DNA of 64,000 nt from an uncultured Dokdonia sp. (GCF_947496725.1 NZ_CANMDS010000006.1:140275-204274); one strand, 5' to 3'. Counted from the first letter of the stretch, positions 25,819-34,951 are shown. Notes: generated by a model not told the origin, from the letters alone. Program-made: numbers and translations.

Positions 25819-26488
25819 AATAAATCTACTACTCGCCGAAGATGAGCCTGCGCTAGGCCAGATTGTAAAAGAGAGCCTTGAGACTAGGGACTTTACCGTC
25901 ACACTATGTCAAGATGGTGAGATTGCTTTTAAAAAATTTAAACAAGCCACTCCAGACATACTTGTACTCGATGTAATGATGCCTAAGATGGATGGTTTTA
26001 CACTAGCCAAAGAAGTAAGAGCTATAAATGATGAAATCCCCATTATATTTCTCACAGCAAAGTCTCAACCAGCAGATGTTGTAGAGGGGTTTAGCATAGG
26101 TGGTAATGACTACCTAAAAAAACCCTTTAGTATGGAAGAACTCATCGTGCGTATTAAAAACTTATTGAATCGCTCTGCACAACAAAAAAAGTCAGAGGTG
26201 CTTAAGGTGGGTAACTACAGCTTCGACTTTCCAAGGCAAGAATTGCATTACAATAATCACGTCACCCGTCTCACACATAGAGAAGCCCATCTTCTTTTTA
26301 ATCTGGTAAAAAATAGGAATCAAGTGCTGGACCGTAGCCTGATCTTAAAAAAGCTATGGGGCAATGATGATTTTTTCAACGCACGTAGTATGGATGTCTT
26401 TATCACAAAACTTCGCAAAAAACTCAAAGACGACCCTCAGGTTGAGATTGTAAACGTGCGTGGCTATGGTTATAAATTGCTGTGCTAG
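25811..26488 (+). CDS. OmpR-family response regulator (RprY-like)
   Basis: The 225-residue regulator has a receiver domain (LLLAEDE acidic pocket, phospho-acceptor Asp54 in LVLDVMMPKMDG, conserved Lys in YLKKPFSMEEL) and a C-terminal winged helix (LTHREAHLLFNLV, VNVRGYGYKL). The start at 25811 gives an 8-bp overlap with the kinase gene; an upstream in-frame ATG inside the kinase is unlikely. OmpR-type DNA binding fits the tandem GTTAA repeats before the kinase gene, so autoregulation and control of the divergent GLPGLI operon are likely but unproven. Confidence 0.94.
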   Translation: MSKINLLLAEDEPALGQIVKESLETRDFTVTLCQDGEIAFKKFKQATPDILVLDVMMPKMDGFTLAKEVRAINDEIPIIFLTAKSQPADVVEGFSIGGNDYLKKPFSMEELIVRIKNLLNRSAQQKKSEVLKVGNYSFDFPRQELHYNNHVTRLTHREAHLLFNLVKNRNQVLDRSLILKKLWGNDDFFNARSMDVFITKLRKKLKDDPQVEIVNVRGYGYKLLC

Positions 26489-26527
26489 ATTTATATTTAG
26501 CTCTCAAAGTAGTAATTGCTGTGTTAC

Positions 26528-26541
26528 GCTTTCGCGAAAGC
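26528..26541. repeat. Palindrome GCTTTCGCGAAAGC, copy 7
   Basis: Extended 20-bp form between convergent response-regulator and globin genes. Confidence 0.9.
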
Positions 26542-26545
26542 GTAA

Positions 26546-26938
26546 TTATTCCACTTCTGGTTTTGCCTGAAACATATTTACTAGAAAGAAAGTTCCAATC
26601 TTACGAGCTCTAAACTTTGCCATCTCTGCAAGGTCCCCTTCATATAATTCATCTACCGTTTGTACCCAGTGATTGAGCCAAACGCCAAAGTGTTGCTCAT
26701 TTATAGTGTAACCCTCATCTCTATCTACACGTTTGTGAGCTTGTAAAGGTCTTCCTGTAAAAATGCGCTTTTGAAACAGGTTACCTTCCCAAAAATCTGT
26801 GAGATGCTCAAAGTGGTGTGGCCAGTCTGTAACGTGTTTATTAAAAATAGGTCCCAGATAAACATCACTACGTATGCGACCATAAAAAGTGGTAACCAGC
26901 TTATATACGTCTTCTCTATTTTTTATCTCTTTTCTCAC
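26546..26938 (-). CDS. Group III truncated hemoglobin
   Basis: This 130-residue globin has a short N-terminus, YGRIRSDVYLGPIF, WPHHFEHLTDFWEGNLF, and HFGVWLNHWVQTVDEL, which carries the proximal His region. Group III trHbs bind O2/NO. Their physiological role is usually given as NO or redox handling; nothing here identifies the substrate. The start codon is GTG: an ATG 2 bp upstream is out of frame and stops at once. A TACCTTTG promoter box ends 4 nt before the GTG, so the message is probably leaderless. Confidence 0.88.
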   Translation of the reverse strand: MRKEIKNREDVYKLVTTFYGRIRSDVYLGPIFNKHVTDWPHHFEHLTDFWEGNLFQKRIFTGRPLQAHKRVDRDEGYTINEQHFGVWLNHWVQTVDELYEGDLAEMAKFRARKIGTFFLVNMFQAKPEVE

Positions 26939-26942
26939 ATTA

Positions 26943-26950
26943 CAAAGGTA
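26943..26950 (-). promoter_or_regulatory. -7 box of truncated hemoglobin gene
   Basis: Minus-strand TACCTTTG, 4 nt before the GTG start. Confidence 0.55.
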
Positions 26951-26988
26951 TTAACTATAACGGCTAGATTTTTGTACTTTGCTTACTA

Positions 26989-27777
26989 ATGCACAAACTG
27001 ATTTATATACTATTATTTCTTGCTTCTATCACAGTTACAAGCCAGAGCTACTCCCTAGAGAAGATCAATGAGGTCACACTAGACACAGACATCTTTATCG
27101 CTGTAGATGCTTTTAATGCCCTTTACCACATTAAAGGTGATATATTATATAAAACTGATGTGCAAAATGAGTATCAATTTTCGGCATTGCAACTGGGTGC
27201 GTTAACTTCGGTAGATGTGCTCAACCCGCTTAGAATTACCTTGTTTTATGAAAGCTCAAACACAGCTGTCATTCTTGACAACACACTTAACGAGATCACA
27301 CGTGTAAACTTCTCTACGATAGAAAACTTTAGAAATGTAAGCCACGTGCGTACGGCAAGTGATAGGCGATTCTGGATTTTTAGTACAGATTTACAACAGT
27401 TAGAAATTTTTGACTGGAATACTCAAAAGGTTCTTACTCAGTTTCCCCCTATGGCACATAATGCCACAACGCTTATGACCAACTTTAACTTTGCCTGGGT
27501 GAGTACTAAAGATGGTGTTTTTTACTACAATAATTATGGAAGTTTTATAGAGAAGATAGAAAGTCCTGAAAGCCAGCTTATGTCACAAGACAAAGGTGCT
27601 TTTATACTTTATGCAGATAAGAAGCTCTATTACAAACCTAATGATACTGCTGCTGTAGGAGTTATAGAAACATTAGATTTATCTATAAAACAGCTTTCTT
27701 TAAAAGGGGAAAGTCTCTATATTTACAGTGATAAAAAGCTCACTGCTTTCCGTCTCAAACTAGCTAAACAACCTTAA
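26989..27777 (+). CDS. Exported beta-propeller-like protein, unknown
   Basis: A 262-residue protein with an N-terminal signal peptide (MHKLIYILLFLASITVTSQ) and repeated short strands of the type FIAVDAFNALYHIKGDILYK, VFYYNNYGSFIEKI and LYIYSDKKLTAFRL, suggesting a WD/propeller-like fold. No family recognised. It ends 2 bp before the deoxynucleoside kinase gene, so the two are co-transcribed. That pairing gives no obvious functional clue. Confidence 0.7.
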   Translation: MHKLIYILLFLASITVTSQSYSLEKINEVTLDTDIFIAVDAFNALYHIKGDILYKTDVQNEYQFSALQLGALTSVDVLNPLRITLFYESSNTAVILDNTLNEITRVNFSTIENFRNVSHVRTASDRRFWIFSTDLQQLEIFDWNTQKVLTQFPPMAHNATTLMTNFNFAWVSTKDGVFYYNNYGSFIEKIESPESQLMSQDKGAFILYADKKLYYKPNDTAAVGVIETLDLSIKQLSLKGESLYIYSDKKLTAFRLKLAKQP

Positions 27778-27779
27778 CT

Positions 27780-28394
27780 ATGCACATCGCCATCGCCGGT
27801 AATATTGGTGCCGGTAAAACGACACTGACTAAACTTCTCGCAAAACATTTTAAGTGGACTCCACAGTTTGAAGACGTGGTAGATAACCCTTATCTAGATG
27901 ATTTTTATAACGAGATGGAGCGCTGGTCTTTTAACCTGCAAATTTACTTTTTAAATAGCCGTTTTAGACAATTACTAGAGATACGCGATAGCAATAAATC
28001 TATTATACAAGACCGTACTATCTATGAAGACGCATTCATATTTGCGCCTAACCTGCACGCGATGGGCTTGCTTACTAATAGAGATTACAACAACTACAAG
28101 TCGCTTTTTGACCTTATGGAGAGTGTAGTAGATGCACCAGACCTTATGATTTACCTGCGCAGCTCTATCCCAAACCTTGTATCGCAAATACACAAGCGTG
28201 GCAGAGACTATGAAAACTCTATATCTATAGATTACCTAAGCCGTCTTAATGAACGCTACGAGGCGTGGATACACGGTTATGACAAAGGAAAGCTTCTTAT
28301 TATAGATGTAGATAATCTTGACTTTGTAGATAATCCAGAAGATCTAGGAGATATCATCAATAGAATAGATGCTGAGTTAAACGGACTTTTTTAA
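27780..28394 (+). CDS. Deoxynucleoside kinase
   Basis: The 204-residue P-loop kinase has IAIAGNIGAGKTTLTKLLA (Walker A), FEDVVDNPYLDDFYNEM, WSFNLQIYFLNSRF, the DRT motif in IIQDRTIYEDAFIFA, and the lid region IHKRGRDYE. It phosphorylates deoxynucleosides (dA/dG/dC class not resolvable) for salvage into dNTPs. Length and motif order match bacterial dNKs. It is second in an operon with the propeller-like protein. A nucleoside transporter and thyA also lie in this window but in separate units. Confidence 0.92.
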   Translation: MHIAIAGNIGAGKTTLTKLLAKHFKWTPQFEDVVDNPYLDDFYNEMERWSFNLQIYFLNSRFRQLLEIRDSNKSIIQDRTIYEDAFIFAPNLHAMGLLTNRDYNNYKSLFDLMESVVDAPDLMIYLRSSIPNLVSQIHKRGRDYENSISIDYLSRLNERYEAWIHGYDKGKLLIIDVDNLDFVDNPEDLGDIINRIDAELNGLF

Positions 28395-28413
28395 CATAAA
28401 GTTTAATAATATC

Positions 28414-28421
28414 TAAGTTTG
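28414..28421 (+). promoter_or_regulatory. -7 box for lipoprotein 1
   Basis: TAAGTTTG matches TAnnTTTG, 46 bp upstream of the ATG. Confidence 0.45.
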
Positions 28422-28467
28422 GCAGGGTGTTTGATAATTTTTGAGCTTCAATCAAAAATCAAACATT

Positions 28468-28983
28468 ATGAAATTTATTACCAAACTAGTAGTTCTAGCA
28501 ATCCTTGTAACCTTTTTATCTTGTAGTAGTGATGACGACAACTCATCATTACAAGAAGTTGCTATTACCACAGCCTCATTAAGCGGCACTTATGAGTTAA
28601 CAGCTTATAATTCACTAGATATAACATTATTGGAGACAGAAGATGGTACATATACTGAATCAATTATAGGAGAACACCTTACTCTTGGGAATTCAAATAT
28701 CACCTTTACAGAATCTGGCGATTATTCATTTAATTATAACTACGTAATTACCGAAAAGTATGCTTTGAACGGCTTTACCTACATAACAGATAACGTAGAT
28801 TATTCAGATGCTTCTGCGGGAGATTATACGATTACTGGAGATCAGAAAGTTTTATTTAATGGTCGAGAATATGAAGCAACCCTACTCAATAATGGTGAAC
28901 TTACAATTTATTTTGAGCAATATGAAGAAACCGAATACTACGAAAACACCTATAGTCAAGAATTAACGTTTACTAAGGTTTAG
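28468..28983 (+). CDS. Lipoprotein, tandem paralogue 1
   Basis: A 171-residue lipoprotein with signal MKFITKLVVLAILVTFLSC; the Cys is followed by SSDDDNS, the Asp-rich surface-export-like context seen in Bacteroidetes. The body starts LSGTYELTAYNS and is beta-rich, with SGDYSFNYNYVIT and a final YSQELTFTKV, a lipocalin-like layout. It is similar to the next gene in order and motifs. ATG at 28468 is chosen over TTG at 28441 because it starts the signal peptide. Function unknown. Confidence 0.75.
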   Translation: MKFITKLVVLAILVTFLSCSSDDDNSSLQEVAITTASLSGTYELTAYNSLDITLLETEDGTYTESIIGEHLTLGNSNITFTESGDYSFNYNYVITEKYALNGFTYITDNVDYSDASAGDYTITGDQKVLFNGREYEATLLNNGELTIYFEQYEETEYYENTYSQELTFTKV

Positions 28984-29074
28984 TATTATATACACAGCTC
29001 AACAACAGCCATTTATAATTAATCACAAATACATATTCAATAAGAAAATTCTTTCTAGTTCTGTTTTTATAAAC

Positions 29075-29082
29075 TAGATTTG
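29075..29082 (+). promoter_or_regulatory. -7 box for lipoprotein 2
   Basis: TAGATTTG matches TAnnTTTG, 25 bp upstream of the ATG. Confidence 0.45.
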
Positions 29083-29107
29083 CGCGTTTTTAAACTTAAA
29101 CTATATT

Positions 29108-29626
29108 ATGAAAAAGATTACTCTATTTTTAGTTATGGCAATTTCTGTGATGACTATATCTTGTAGCAATGACGACGACTCTTCTGAGCCAGCAGGACCA
29201 ACACTCACACCTGCACTACTTGCCGGAACTTACAACTTAAACTTTTACGAGAGTGAAGAGGTAATACAAGAAGAAGTTACAGGTGGTACAGCTACTACAA
29301 CGATAAGTGAGGTAGGTGATACATTTGGAACATCAAATATTGTTTTTGACGCAAACGGGACTTATACTGTAAACTTCCAATACCGTGTTACAAGAACAAC
29401 TCAATTAGAAAGTAACGACCCTGTAGAAGAAACTGAGATTATCACAAACTCAGATACAGGTAATTATTCTGTAAATGATACAAACCAGACACTTACTATA
29501 GATGGTGAGACTGGAGATGTTACTTTATTTAACGACAGCCAGCTTAGACTATTATTTGAAAGCACAGATGTAGAGGCAGATGGCACATCTACATTTACTA
29601 GTGAATTACGTTTTGCAAGACAATAG
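29108..29626 (+). CDS. Lipoprotein, tandem paralogue 2
   Basis: This 172-residue lipoprotein has signal MKKITLFLVMAISVMTISC followed by SNDDDSSEP. The body LAGTYNLNFYESEE, NIVFDANGTYTVNFQYRVT and TFTSELRFARQ aligns by eye with the preceding gene, indicating tandem duplication and divergence. It probably faces the periplasm or cell surface. It has its own promoter box and a downstream terminator. Function unknown. Confidence 0.75.
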   Translation: MKKITLFLVMAISVMTISCSNDDDSSEPAGPTLTPALLAGTYNLNFYESEEVIQEEVTGGTATTTISEVGDTFGTSNIVFDANGTYTVNFQYRVTRTTQLESNDPVEETEIITNSDTGNYSVNDTNQTLTIDGETGDVTLFNDSQLRLLFESTDVEADGTSTFTSELRFARQ

Positions 29627-29653
29627 TCAAAACACATTTTAACTACACAAACA

Positions 29654-29687
29654 AAAACGGCTACTTAAATTAAGTAGCCGTTTTTTT
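29654..29687. terminator. Bidirectional terminator
   Basis: AAAACGGCTACTTA / TAAGTAGCCGTTTT perfect stem with AAT loop; T run on both strands. It separates lipoprotein 2 from the convergent App1-like gene. Confidence 0.9.
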
Positions 29688-29692
29688 ATGCT

Positions 29693-30700
29693 TTATGCTA
29701 TAAGACCTATAAATCTTGCGTGCTCCTCTGCAAAGGAACTTTTTTCTACTAGTACTGCTGGCGTGGTCTCATACTGTGCAAGTACACTTTTTACACGCAT
29801 TACCTTTTTCTTATGCTTCACACTACGCAGGTACACCGCTAGTATTTGCTCTGGATACTCCTTTGCTACTTCTAGATAAATATCTACATCGTGCTCTCCA
29901 CTATCACCTATAAGCACAAATTTCAAGTCTGGATAGGTGTTTAATATATTTCTAATCTCGTGCTGCTTGTGCGGCTTTTCTGGTTTTGGAGTTTTCTCAA
30001 ATGGCCCTCTAAAATCTCTTAATAATATAGGCCCTTTCGGGAAATTTTGATTCCTCACAAAAGATTCTAGGTAGTTATATAAATTCCAAGGGCTGTTACT
30101 CACATAAAACATTGGGTTTGCATCTGCTCCAGAAGTTCCTCTATGTAGCTTTTGATATAAAGAAGGAGCTCCCTCTAGCGATGTACGCCTACCTACATCT
30201 TTAAAAAGTGTATTTACAATCACTCTCCACTTAAGAAGCGACGCTACTCCCGTATGTAATATCGTGTCATCTATATCACTTATGACTCCATAAGACGCAT
30301 TTTCTGAAGGAATAAGCATCTCTATAGCAAACTTATTTTCTCCCATAAGCACCACATCCTTTTTTACATCATCAAAGCTCACGGTAAGCTGGAGCCATCC
30401 CTCACTATTAGTCATCTTATCTAAGCCGTATACCTCCTCATCTATTTTAAAATATCCTTCGGCATCTGTGGTGGTATAAAAGACAGCTCCATCTGGCAAA
30501 GTCACTTTGAGTTTTGTGTGACGCAACTCATCTGTAGCAAACTGTTTATAGGCATTTTTAAAAGCAGCGAGCACACCCTTTTTCTTTAGATCTACTCCTT
30601 CGTGCTCTAAAGCCCGACCTATGAGGTATAAGTGATTTATAGTTCCATAAGACTGGTACCCGTCTATTTGTATAGGATCTTGTTTTTTAGAAAAGAACAT
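29693..30700 (-). CDS. App1-family phosphatase (DUF2183, HAD-like)
   Basis: The 335-residue protein has an N-terminal beta domain, then a HAD-type phosphatase core: YGVISDIDDTILHTG (nucleophile and acid Asp), YVSNSPWNLYNYLESF, RDFRGPFEKT and FVLIGDSGEHDVDIY. It matches App1 phosphatidate phosphatases of the LNS2-type group, suggesting phosphatidic acid or a related phospholipid as substrate. No signal peptide. It starts 22 bp downstream of an interrupted-palindrome repeat. Confidence 0.88.
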   Translation of the reverse strand: MFFSKKQDPIQIDGYQSYGTINHLYLIGRALEHEGVDLKKKGVLAAFKNAYKQFATDELRHTKLKVTLPDGAVFYTTTDAEGYFKIDEEVYGLDKMTNSEGWLQLTVSFDDVKKDVVLMGENKFAIEMLIPSENASYGVISDIDDTILHTGVASLLKWRVIVNTLFKDVGRRTSLEGAPSLYQKLHRGTSGADANPMFYVSNSPWNLYNYLESFVRNQNFPKGPILLRDFRGPFEKTPKPEKPHKQHEIRNILNTYPDLKFVLIGDSGEHDVDIYLEVAKEYPEQILAVYLRSVKHKKKVMRVKSVLAQYETTPAVLVEKSSFAEEHARFIGLIA

Positions 30701-30722
30701 TGTACGATGTATTGGTTAGTAT

Positions 30723-30776
30723 TACGCTTTCGCACTTCGGCAAGCTCAGTATAAACTTCAGTAAACTGAAAGTGTA
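30723..30776. repeat. Interrupted palindrome repeat, copy B
   Basis: TACGCTTTCG at one end and TGAAAGTGTA at the other, with CACTTCGGCAAGCTCAGT in the middle. It is similar in length and order to 21763-21814. Confidence 0.65.
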
Positions 30777-30792
30777 AAAATAATAGCTTCAT

Positions 30793-30826
30793 AAAAAAAG
30801 TGCACAACTATAGTAATGCACTTTTT
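30793..30826 (-). terminator. Terminator after peroxiredoxin gene
   Basis: AAAAAGTGCA / TGCACTTTTT stem, 12-nt loop, T run on the minus strand. Confidence 0.8.
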
Positions 30827-30848
30827 AGTAGAGATATGTCTATAAATC

Positions 30849-31379
30849 TTACGCATTTTGAGGAATTCCTTTTACCTCTCCTCTAGCAGGGTAATCTTTT
30901 TTCATAATAAAATCTATCCCTCCTAAAATATCGTCAAAGTGTGGTCTTGCAAAAGGCATAGACTGTACGCTTGAGAAAAACAGTGTTCCGTCAGGTTTTA
31001 TCAAGAAGAGACCTGGCTCTGTAAAGAAGTCTGGCTCCTTATCTGAAACCGCTTCAGAAATAAACAATCCGTACTCTCTTGCTTTCTCTAGTGATAGATT
31101 ATATGCTACTGGTAGTCCTTCTATATCCCAATCTTCACCTGCTATTTTTGCTCTCTTCTCTGTATCTGCGCTTACAGCTACGACATTAATGCCGCGATCT
31201 ACAAACTTATCTAGTTTTTGAGAAAGCTCTTCAAGTTGTTTTTTACATACGGGACAATGTAGTCCTCTATAAAAAACTAAAAGCGTAAAGTTTTCTGCGT
31301 TTTGATCGCTCAGTTTCCAGTTAGTATCATTTATTAATGGAAGCTCCAGTGAGGGAACTTGTGTTTTTGGTAACAACAT
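30849..31379 (-). CDS. Peroxiredoxin-like (AhpC/TSA) protein
   Basis: A 176-residue thioredoxin-fold protein with VFYRGLHCPVCKKQLEEL, where the CPVC pair sits at the peroxidatic position, INVVAVSADTEKRA, GLFLIKPDGTLFFSSVQ and a C-terminal extension. No signal peptide, so cytosolic. It belongs to the peroxiredoxin-like group with a CxxC active site; peroxide or disulfide substrate not determined. Transcribed alone. Confidence 0.88.
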   Translation of the reverse strand: MLLPKTQVPSLELPLINDTNWKLSDQNAENFTLLVFYRGLHCPVCKKQLEELSQKLDKFVDRGINVVAVSADTEKRAKIAGEDWDIEGLPVAYNLSLEKAREYGLFISEAVSDKEPDFFTEPGLFLIKPDGTLFFSSVQSMPFARPHFDDILGGIDFIMKKDYPARGEVKGIPQNA

Positions 31380-31474
31380 AATTTTAATTTTTACATAAAA
31401 TTACCGCATAAACAGCTGCAGCTCTCATAACACCATTGTAAACCTTTGTTAAGGTATGTGAATGTCATAAAAAA

Positions 31475-31497
31475 AGGTGAGCCTATAAGACTCACCT
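31475..31497 (-). terminator. Terminator after hppA
   Basis: AGGTGAG / CTCACCT stem followed on the minus strand by TTTTTTT. Confidence 0.85.
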
Positions 31498-31524
31498 CGT
31501 TATACGTAATAGCTAGTATATAAA

Positions 31525-33954
31525 CTATTTATTGCGAAGTGATGCTTCAAAGGCGTCCATTTGCTTTTTTACCTCAGCTTCTGTACCTGTAAACTCTTTT
31601 ACCTCAGTACTCATCTCACCATTATCATCTGTCGTAATAGTTACTGTTCCTACAAACTGCCCATCACGCTCTGCCATAGCAAAGCGAACTTCTTTTTGCA
31701 CCTCGCGTGTTTCTTTAATACGTCCATCTTGAGTAATTGCGACCACAGTCCCATCTTCTGTAGTAATAGCCAGACCATCATCTGTATGACCGCCTAGTAT
31801 AGGTGCAATCACAAGACCGATAAGACAGGTAAGTTTTATAAGTATATTCATAGACGGTCCAGATGTATCTTTAAAAGGATCTCCTACCGTATCACCAGTA
31901 ACAGCAGCTTTATGAGCATCAGAGCCCTTGTAAGTCATCTCACCGTTAATCTCTACTCCTGCCTCAAAAGATTTTTTTGCATTATCCCAGGCACCTCCAG
32001 CATTGTTCTGAAAAATTGCCCATAACACACCACTTACTGTAACGCCGGCCATATACCCTCCTAGCATCTCTGCAATAGCAAGACGATTCATCCCAAAGGC
32101 AAGCGGCAAGAAAGCAATCACGAGCGGAAAACCAATGGTTAAAATACCTGGCAGCAACATTTCTTTAAGTGAAGCCTGTGTAGATATAGCCACACATTTA
32201 TCATATTCTGGTTTCCCAGTTCCTTCCATTATACCTGGTATGTCTTTAAACTGGCGACGTACTTCTTGTACCATTTCCATAGCTGCTTTTCCTACGGCAT
32301 TCATCGCAAGTGCAGAAAATACCACTGGAACCATTCCTCCTACAAAGAGCATTGCGAGTACAGGTGCTTTAAAAATATTAATACCGTCTATTCCCGTAAA
32401 GGTTACATAAGCCGCAAATAATGCGAGCGATGTAAGCGCTGCAGAGGCAATCGCAAATCCTTTTCCTGTAGCCGCCGTAGTATTACCTACAGAATCTAGA
32501 ATATCTGTGCGTTCACGCACGATAGGCTCCTGCTCACTCATCTCTGCTATACCACCTGCATTATCTGAGATTGGTCCAAAGGCATCTATCGCAAGTTGCA
32601 TCGCTGTAGTAGCCATCATTGCAGAGGCTGCTAGAGCCACCCCATAAAAACCGGCAAATGCATATGACGCCCAGATCGCACCGGCAAATAATAGTACCGA
32701 TGGAAATGTAGAGATCATACCCGTAGCGAGACCTGCAATAATGTTAGTTCCTGCTCCTGTACTTGATTGTTGTACAATTTTGAGAATAGGCGTTTTACCG
32801 AGACCAGTATAATATTCTGTCACAGAAGAAATCACAGCTCCCACAACTAGCCCCACTATAGTCGCATAAAAAACGCGCATAGATGAGATTTCTTGCACTC
32901 CTTCTCCAAAGAATTCCATTCGCATCGTTTCTGGAAGCATCCATTTACATAGTGCAAAACAAGCTACTGCCACAAGCACTATAGAAGTCCAGTTACCTAT
33001 ATTAAGAGCACCCATAACCTGAGACTCCTTTGCATCGTTACTCTTAATTTTAACAAGCATTGTACCTATAATAGATATAATAATACCCACACCTGCTATA
33101 GCCATAGGCAACAATATAGGACCAATACCTCCAAAAGCGTCTGAAATGCTACCTCCCATATCTTTTATCACATAATTACCTAGTACCATTGCTGCTAGCA
33201 CGGTTGCTACATATGATCCAAATAAGTCTGCCCCCATCCCTGCTACGTCTCCTACATTATCTCCCACGTTATCTGCAATAGTTGCAGGGTTGCGAGGATC
33301 ATCTTCTGGTATACCAGCTTCTACCTTACCTACAAGGTCTGCTCCCACATCTGCAGCTTTGGTATAAATACCACCGCCTACACGAGCAAAAAGTGCAATA
33401 GACTCTGCACCTAGAGAGAATCCTGCTAGTGTTTCTAATACAATGGTCATATCCATCGTATTTGTCCACTCACCACCCATAAAGAAATGGAAGAAAAAGA
33501 TAAAGAATGCTGTAAGACCAAGTACTGCAAGACCAGCAACTCCAAGCCCCATCACCGTACCTCCGCCAAAAGAGATTTTAAGCGCATTAGGCAAGCTAGT
33601 GCGCGCCGCCTGAGTGGTACGCACATTTGTTTTGGTAGCGATTTTCATCCCTATGTTTCCTGCAAAGGCAGAAAATACAGCACCGCATACAAATGCAATA
33701 ACAATAAGCCAGTGCGTGGTAGGCACTACATAAGACACAATAGCAAGTAATACACTTACAATAATTACAAATATGGTAAGCAGTTTATACTCGGCATTTA
33801 AAAAAGCGAGCGCCCCCTCATAAATGTGATCAGATATTTCTTTCATCTTACCATCACCAGCATCTTGCTTCATAACCCAAGATTGCTTTATGATCATATA
33901 GACAAGCCCAAGAAGGGCCAATACAATCGGCACGTAAATCATCATTGATTCCAT
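31525..33954 (-). CDS. hppA: Membrane-bound ion-pumping pyrophosphatase
   Basis: This 809-residue integral membrane pyrophosphatase couples PPi hydrolysis to H+ and/or Na+ transport. It has about 16 membrane helices and the hallmark acidic loops ([56 protein letters not shown]). [10 protein letters not shown] has Ala at the position that is Lys in K+-independent enzymes, so a K+-dependent and probably Na+-pumping type is likely by family rules. A hydrophilic C-terminal tail of about 85 residues after the last helix ([20 protein letters not shown] onward) is longer than usual. Soluble ppa lies upstream on the same strand. Confidence 0.95.
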   Translation of the reverse strand: MESMMIYVPIVLALLGLVYMIIKQSWVMKQDAGDGKMKEISDHIYEGALAFLNAEYKLLTIFVIIVSVLLAIVSYVVPTTHWLIVIAFVCGAVFSAFAGNIGMKIATKTNVRTTQAARTSLPNALKISFGGGTVMGLGVAGLAVLGLTAFFIFFFHFFMGGEWTNTMDMTIVLETLAGFSLGAESIALFARVGGGIYTKAADVGADLVGKVEAGIPEDDPRNPATIADNVGDNVGDVAGMGADLFGSYVATVLAAMVLGNYVIKDMGGSISDAFGGIGPILLPMAIAGVGIIISIIGTMLVKIKSNDAKESQVMGALNIGNWTSIVLVAVACFALCKWMLPETMRMEFFGEGVQEISSMRVFYATIVGLVVGAVISSVTEYYTGLGKTPILKIVQQSSTGAGTNIIAGLATGMISTFPSVLLFAGAIWASYAFAGFYGVALAASAMMATTAMQLAIDAFGPISDNAGGIAEMSEQEPIVRERTDILDSVGNTTAATGKGFAIASAALTSLALFAAYVTFTGIDGINIFKAPVLAMLFVGGMVPVVFSALAMNAVGKAAMEMVQEVRRQFKDIPGIMEGTGKPEYDKCVAISTQASLKEMLLPGILTIGFPLVIAFLPLAFGMNRLAIAEMLGGYMAGVTVSGVLWAIFQNNAGGAWDNAKKSFEAGVEINGEMTYKGSDAHKAAVTGDTVGDPFKDTSGPSMNILIKLTCLIGLVIAPILGGHTDDGLAITTEDGTVVAITQDGRIKETREVQKEVRFAMAERDGQFVGTVTITTDDNGEMSTEVKEFTGTEAEVKKQMDAFEASLRNK

Positions 33955-34083
33955 AAATTTTGTTTGGTTTTAGTGAGAATTTCTTAAAAAAATTCTTAAA
34001 ATATTAGATGATACTAAAGTAGCAAAATCCACCTAAATCACAAATAACTCACAATCAATAACATACAAAAAATGTGATTGCAT

Positions 34084-34113
34084 AAAAAAAGCCGCAACGC
34101 GATGCGTTACGGC
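34084..34113 (-). terminator. Terminator after ppa
   Basis: GCCGTAACGC-ATC-GCGTTGCGGC on the minus strand (one mismatch), followed by seven T. Confidence 0.88.
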
Positions 34114-34143
34114 TTCTAGGCTAATTCGTTTATACTGTGAGTC

Positions 34144-34671
34144 TTAGTAAATACTCACTTCGCTACGTGGTACATCAGACTCTTGGAATCTCTGGTAACA
34201 CTTTGCTACAATTTCTCTAGCTTCGTGTACGTCTCCCCATCCACCTACGTCTACTTTTTTCTCTTCAAGGTCTTTGTACACTTGGAAAAAGTGCTCAATC
34301 TCTTTTATAAGGTGTGGGTTACAATCAGATAAGTCTTCAAGCTTACTTGCACTTGGATCTGTTACTGGTACACAGATAACTTTTTCGTCTGGTCCTTTTT
34401 CATCTGCCATATGGAAAACTCCTATAGGCTTTACCTCAATTACACATCCAGGAAAAGTAGGCTCTGTTACAAGAACAAGTACATCAAGAGGATCTCCATC
34501 TAGTGCAAGAGTTTCTGGTATAAAACCGTAATCTGCAGGGTACATCATAGAAGAAAAGATCATACGATCGTAACGTATTTTCTTTAGCTCAAAATCATAC
34601 TCATATTTGTTACGACTCCCTTTTGGGATTTCGATTAAAACGTCAAATGTTTTTACTTTTTCTGCTGTCAT
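34144..34671 (-). CDS. ppa: Soluble inorganic pyrophosphatase
   Basis: A 175-residue family I pyrophosphatase. EIPKGSRNKYEYD, YPADYGFIPETLALDGDPLDVLVL (metal-binding Asp cluster), GVFHMADEKGPDEKVICVP and KDLEEKKVDVGGWG are the standard motifs. It hydrolyses PPi in the cytosol to drive biosynthesis. MTAEKVKTF at 34671 is preferred over an ATG six codons upstream. It has a good promoter with a roughly 160-nt leader containing a palindromic repeat. Confidence 0.95.
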   Translation of the reverse strand: MTAEKVKTFDVLIEIPKGSRNKYEYDFELKKIRYDRMIFSSMMYPADYGFIPETLALDGDPLDVLVLVTEPTFPGCVIEVKPIGVFHMADEKGPDEKVICVPVTDPSASKLEDLSDCNPHLIKEIEHFFQVYKDLEEKKVDVGGWGDVHEAREIVAKCYQRFQESDVPRSEVSIY

Positions 34672-34754
34672 ATCATTATAAAAAAACAAATTATGCTCCC
34701 TCCTATTAAAAAATCTCTTAATATTTGAACACTAATTTGTGTAGTTAGTATTGC

Positions 34755-34768
34755 GCTTTCGCGAAAGC
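34755..34768. repeat. Palindrome GCTTTCGCGAAAGC, copy 8
   Basis: Perfect copy in the ppa leader. Confidence 0.9.
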
Positions 34769-34836
34769 TAAATTTTAAATAGCTGAAATTCAATTAATTA
34801 TAAACAGCAGCTTGCCAAAAAATATCTTTCGGGGTG

Positions 34837-34868
34837 CAAAAATACGCTGTAAAAGCGTTATCACCAAA
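34837..34868 (-). promoter_or_regulatory. Promoter of ppa
   Basis: Minus-strand -33 TTTG (34868-34865) and -7 TATTTTTG (34844-34837) separated by 20 bp, the consensus Bacteroidetes arrangement. Confidence 0.7.
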
Positions 34869-34914
34869 GGAATACGTGTTAAGATTAGGTTAGGTAGTTA
34901 CTCGTACCGCGGTT

Positions 34915-34951
34915 TAAAAAAGAAAGGTGATACTGATTAAAGTGCCACCTT
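34915..34951 (-). terminator. Likely terminator after DUF5686 gene
   Basis: AAGGTG / CACCTT outer stem with an inner ACT/AGT pair and internal loops; followed on the minus strand by TCTTTTTT. Confidence 0.5.
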
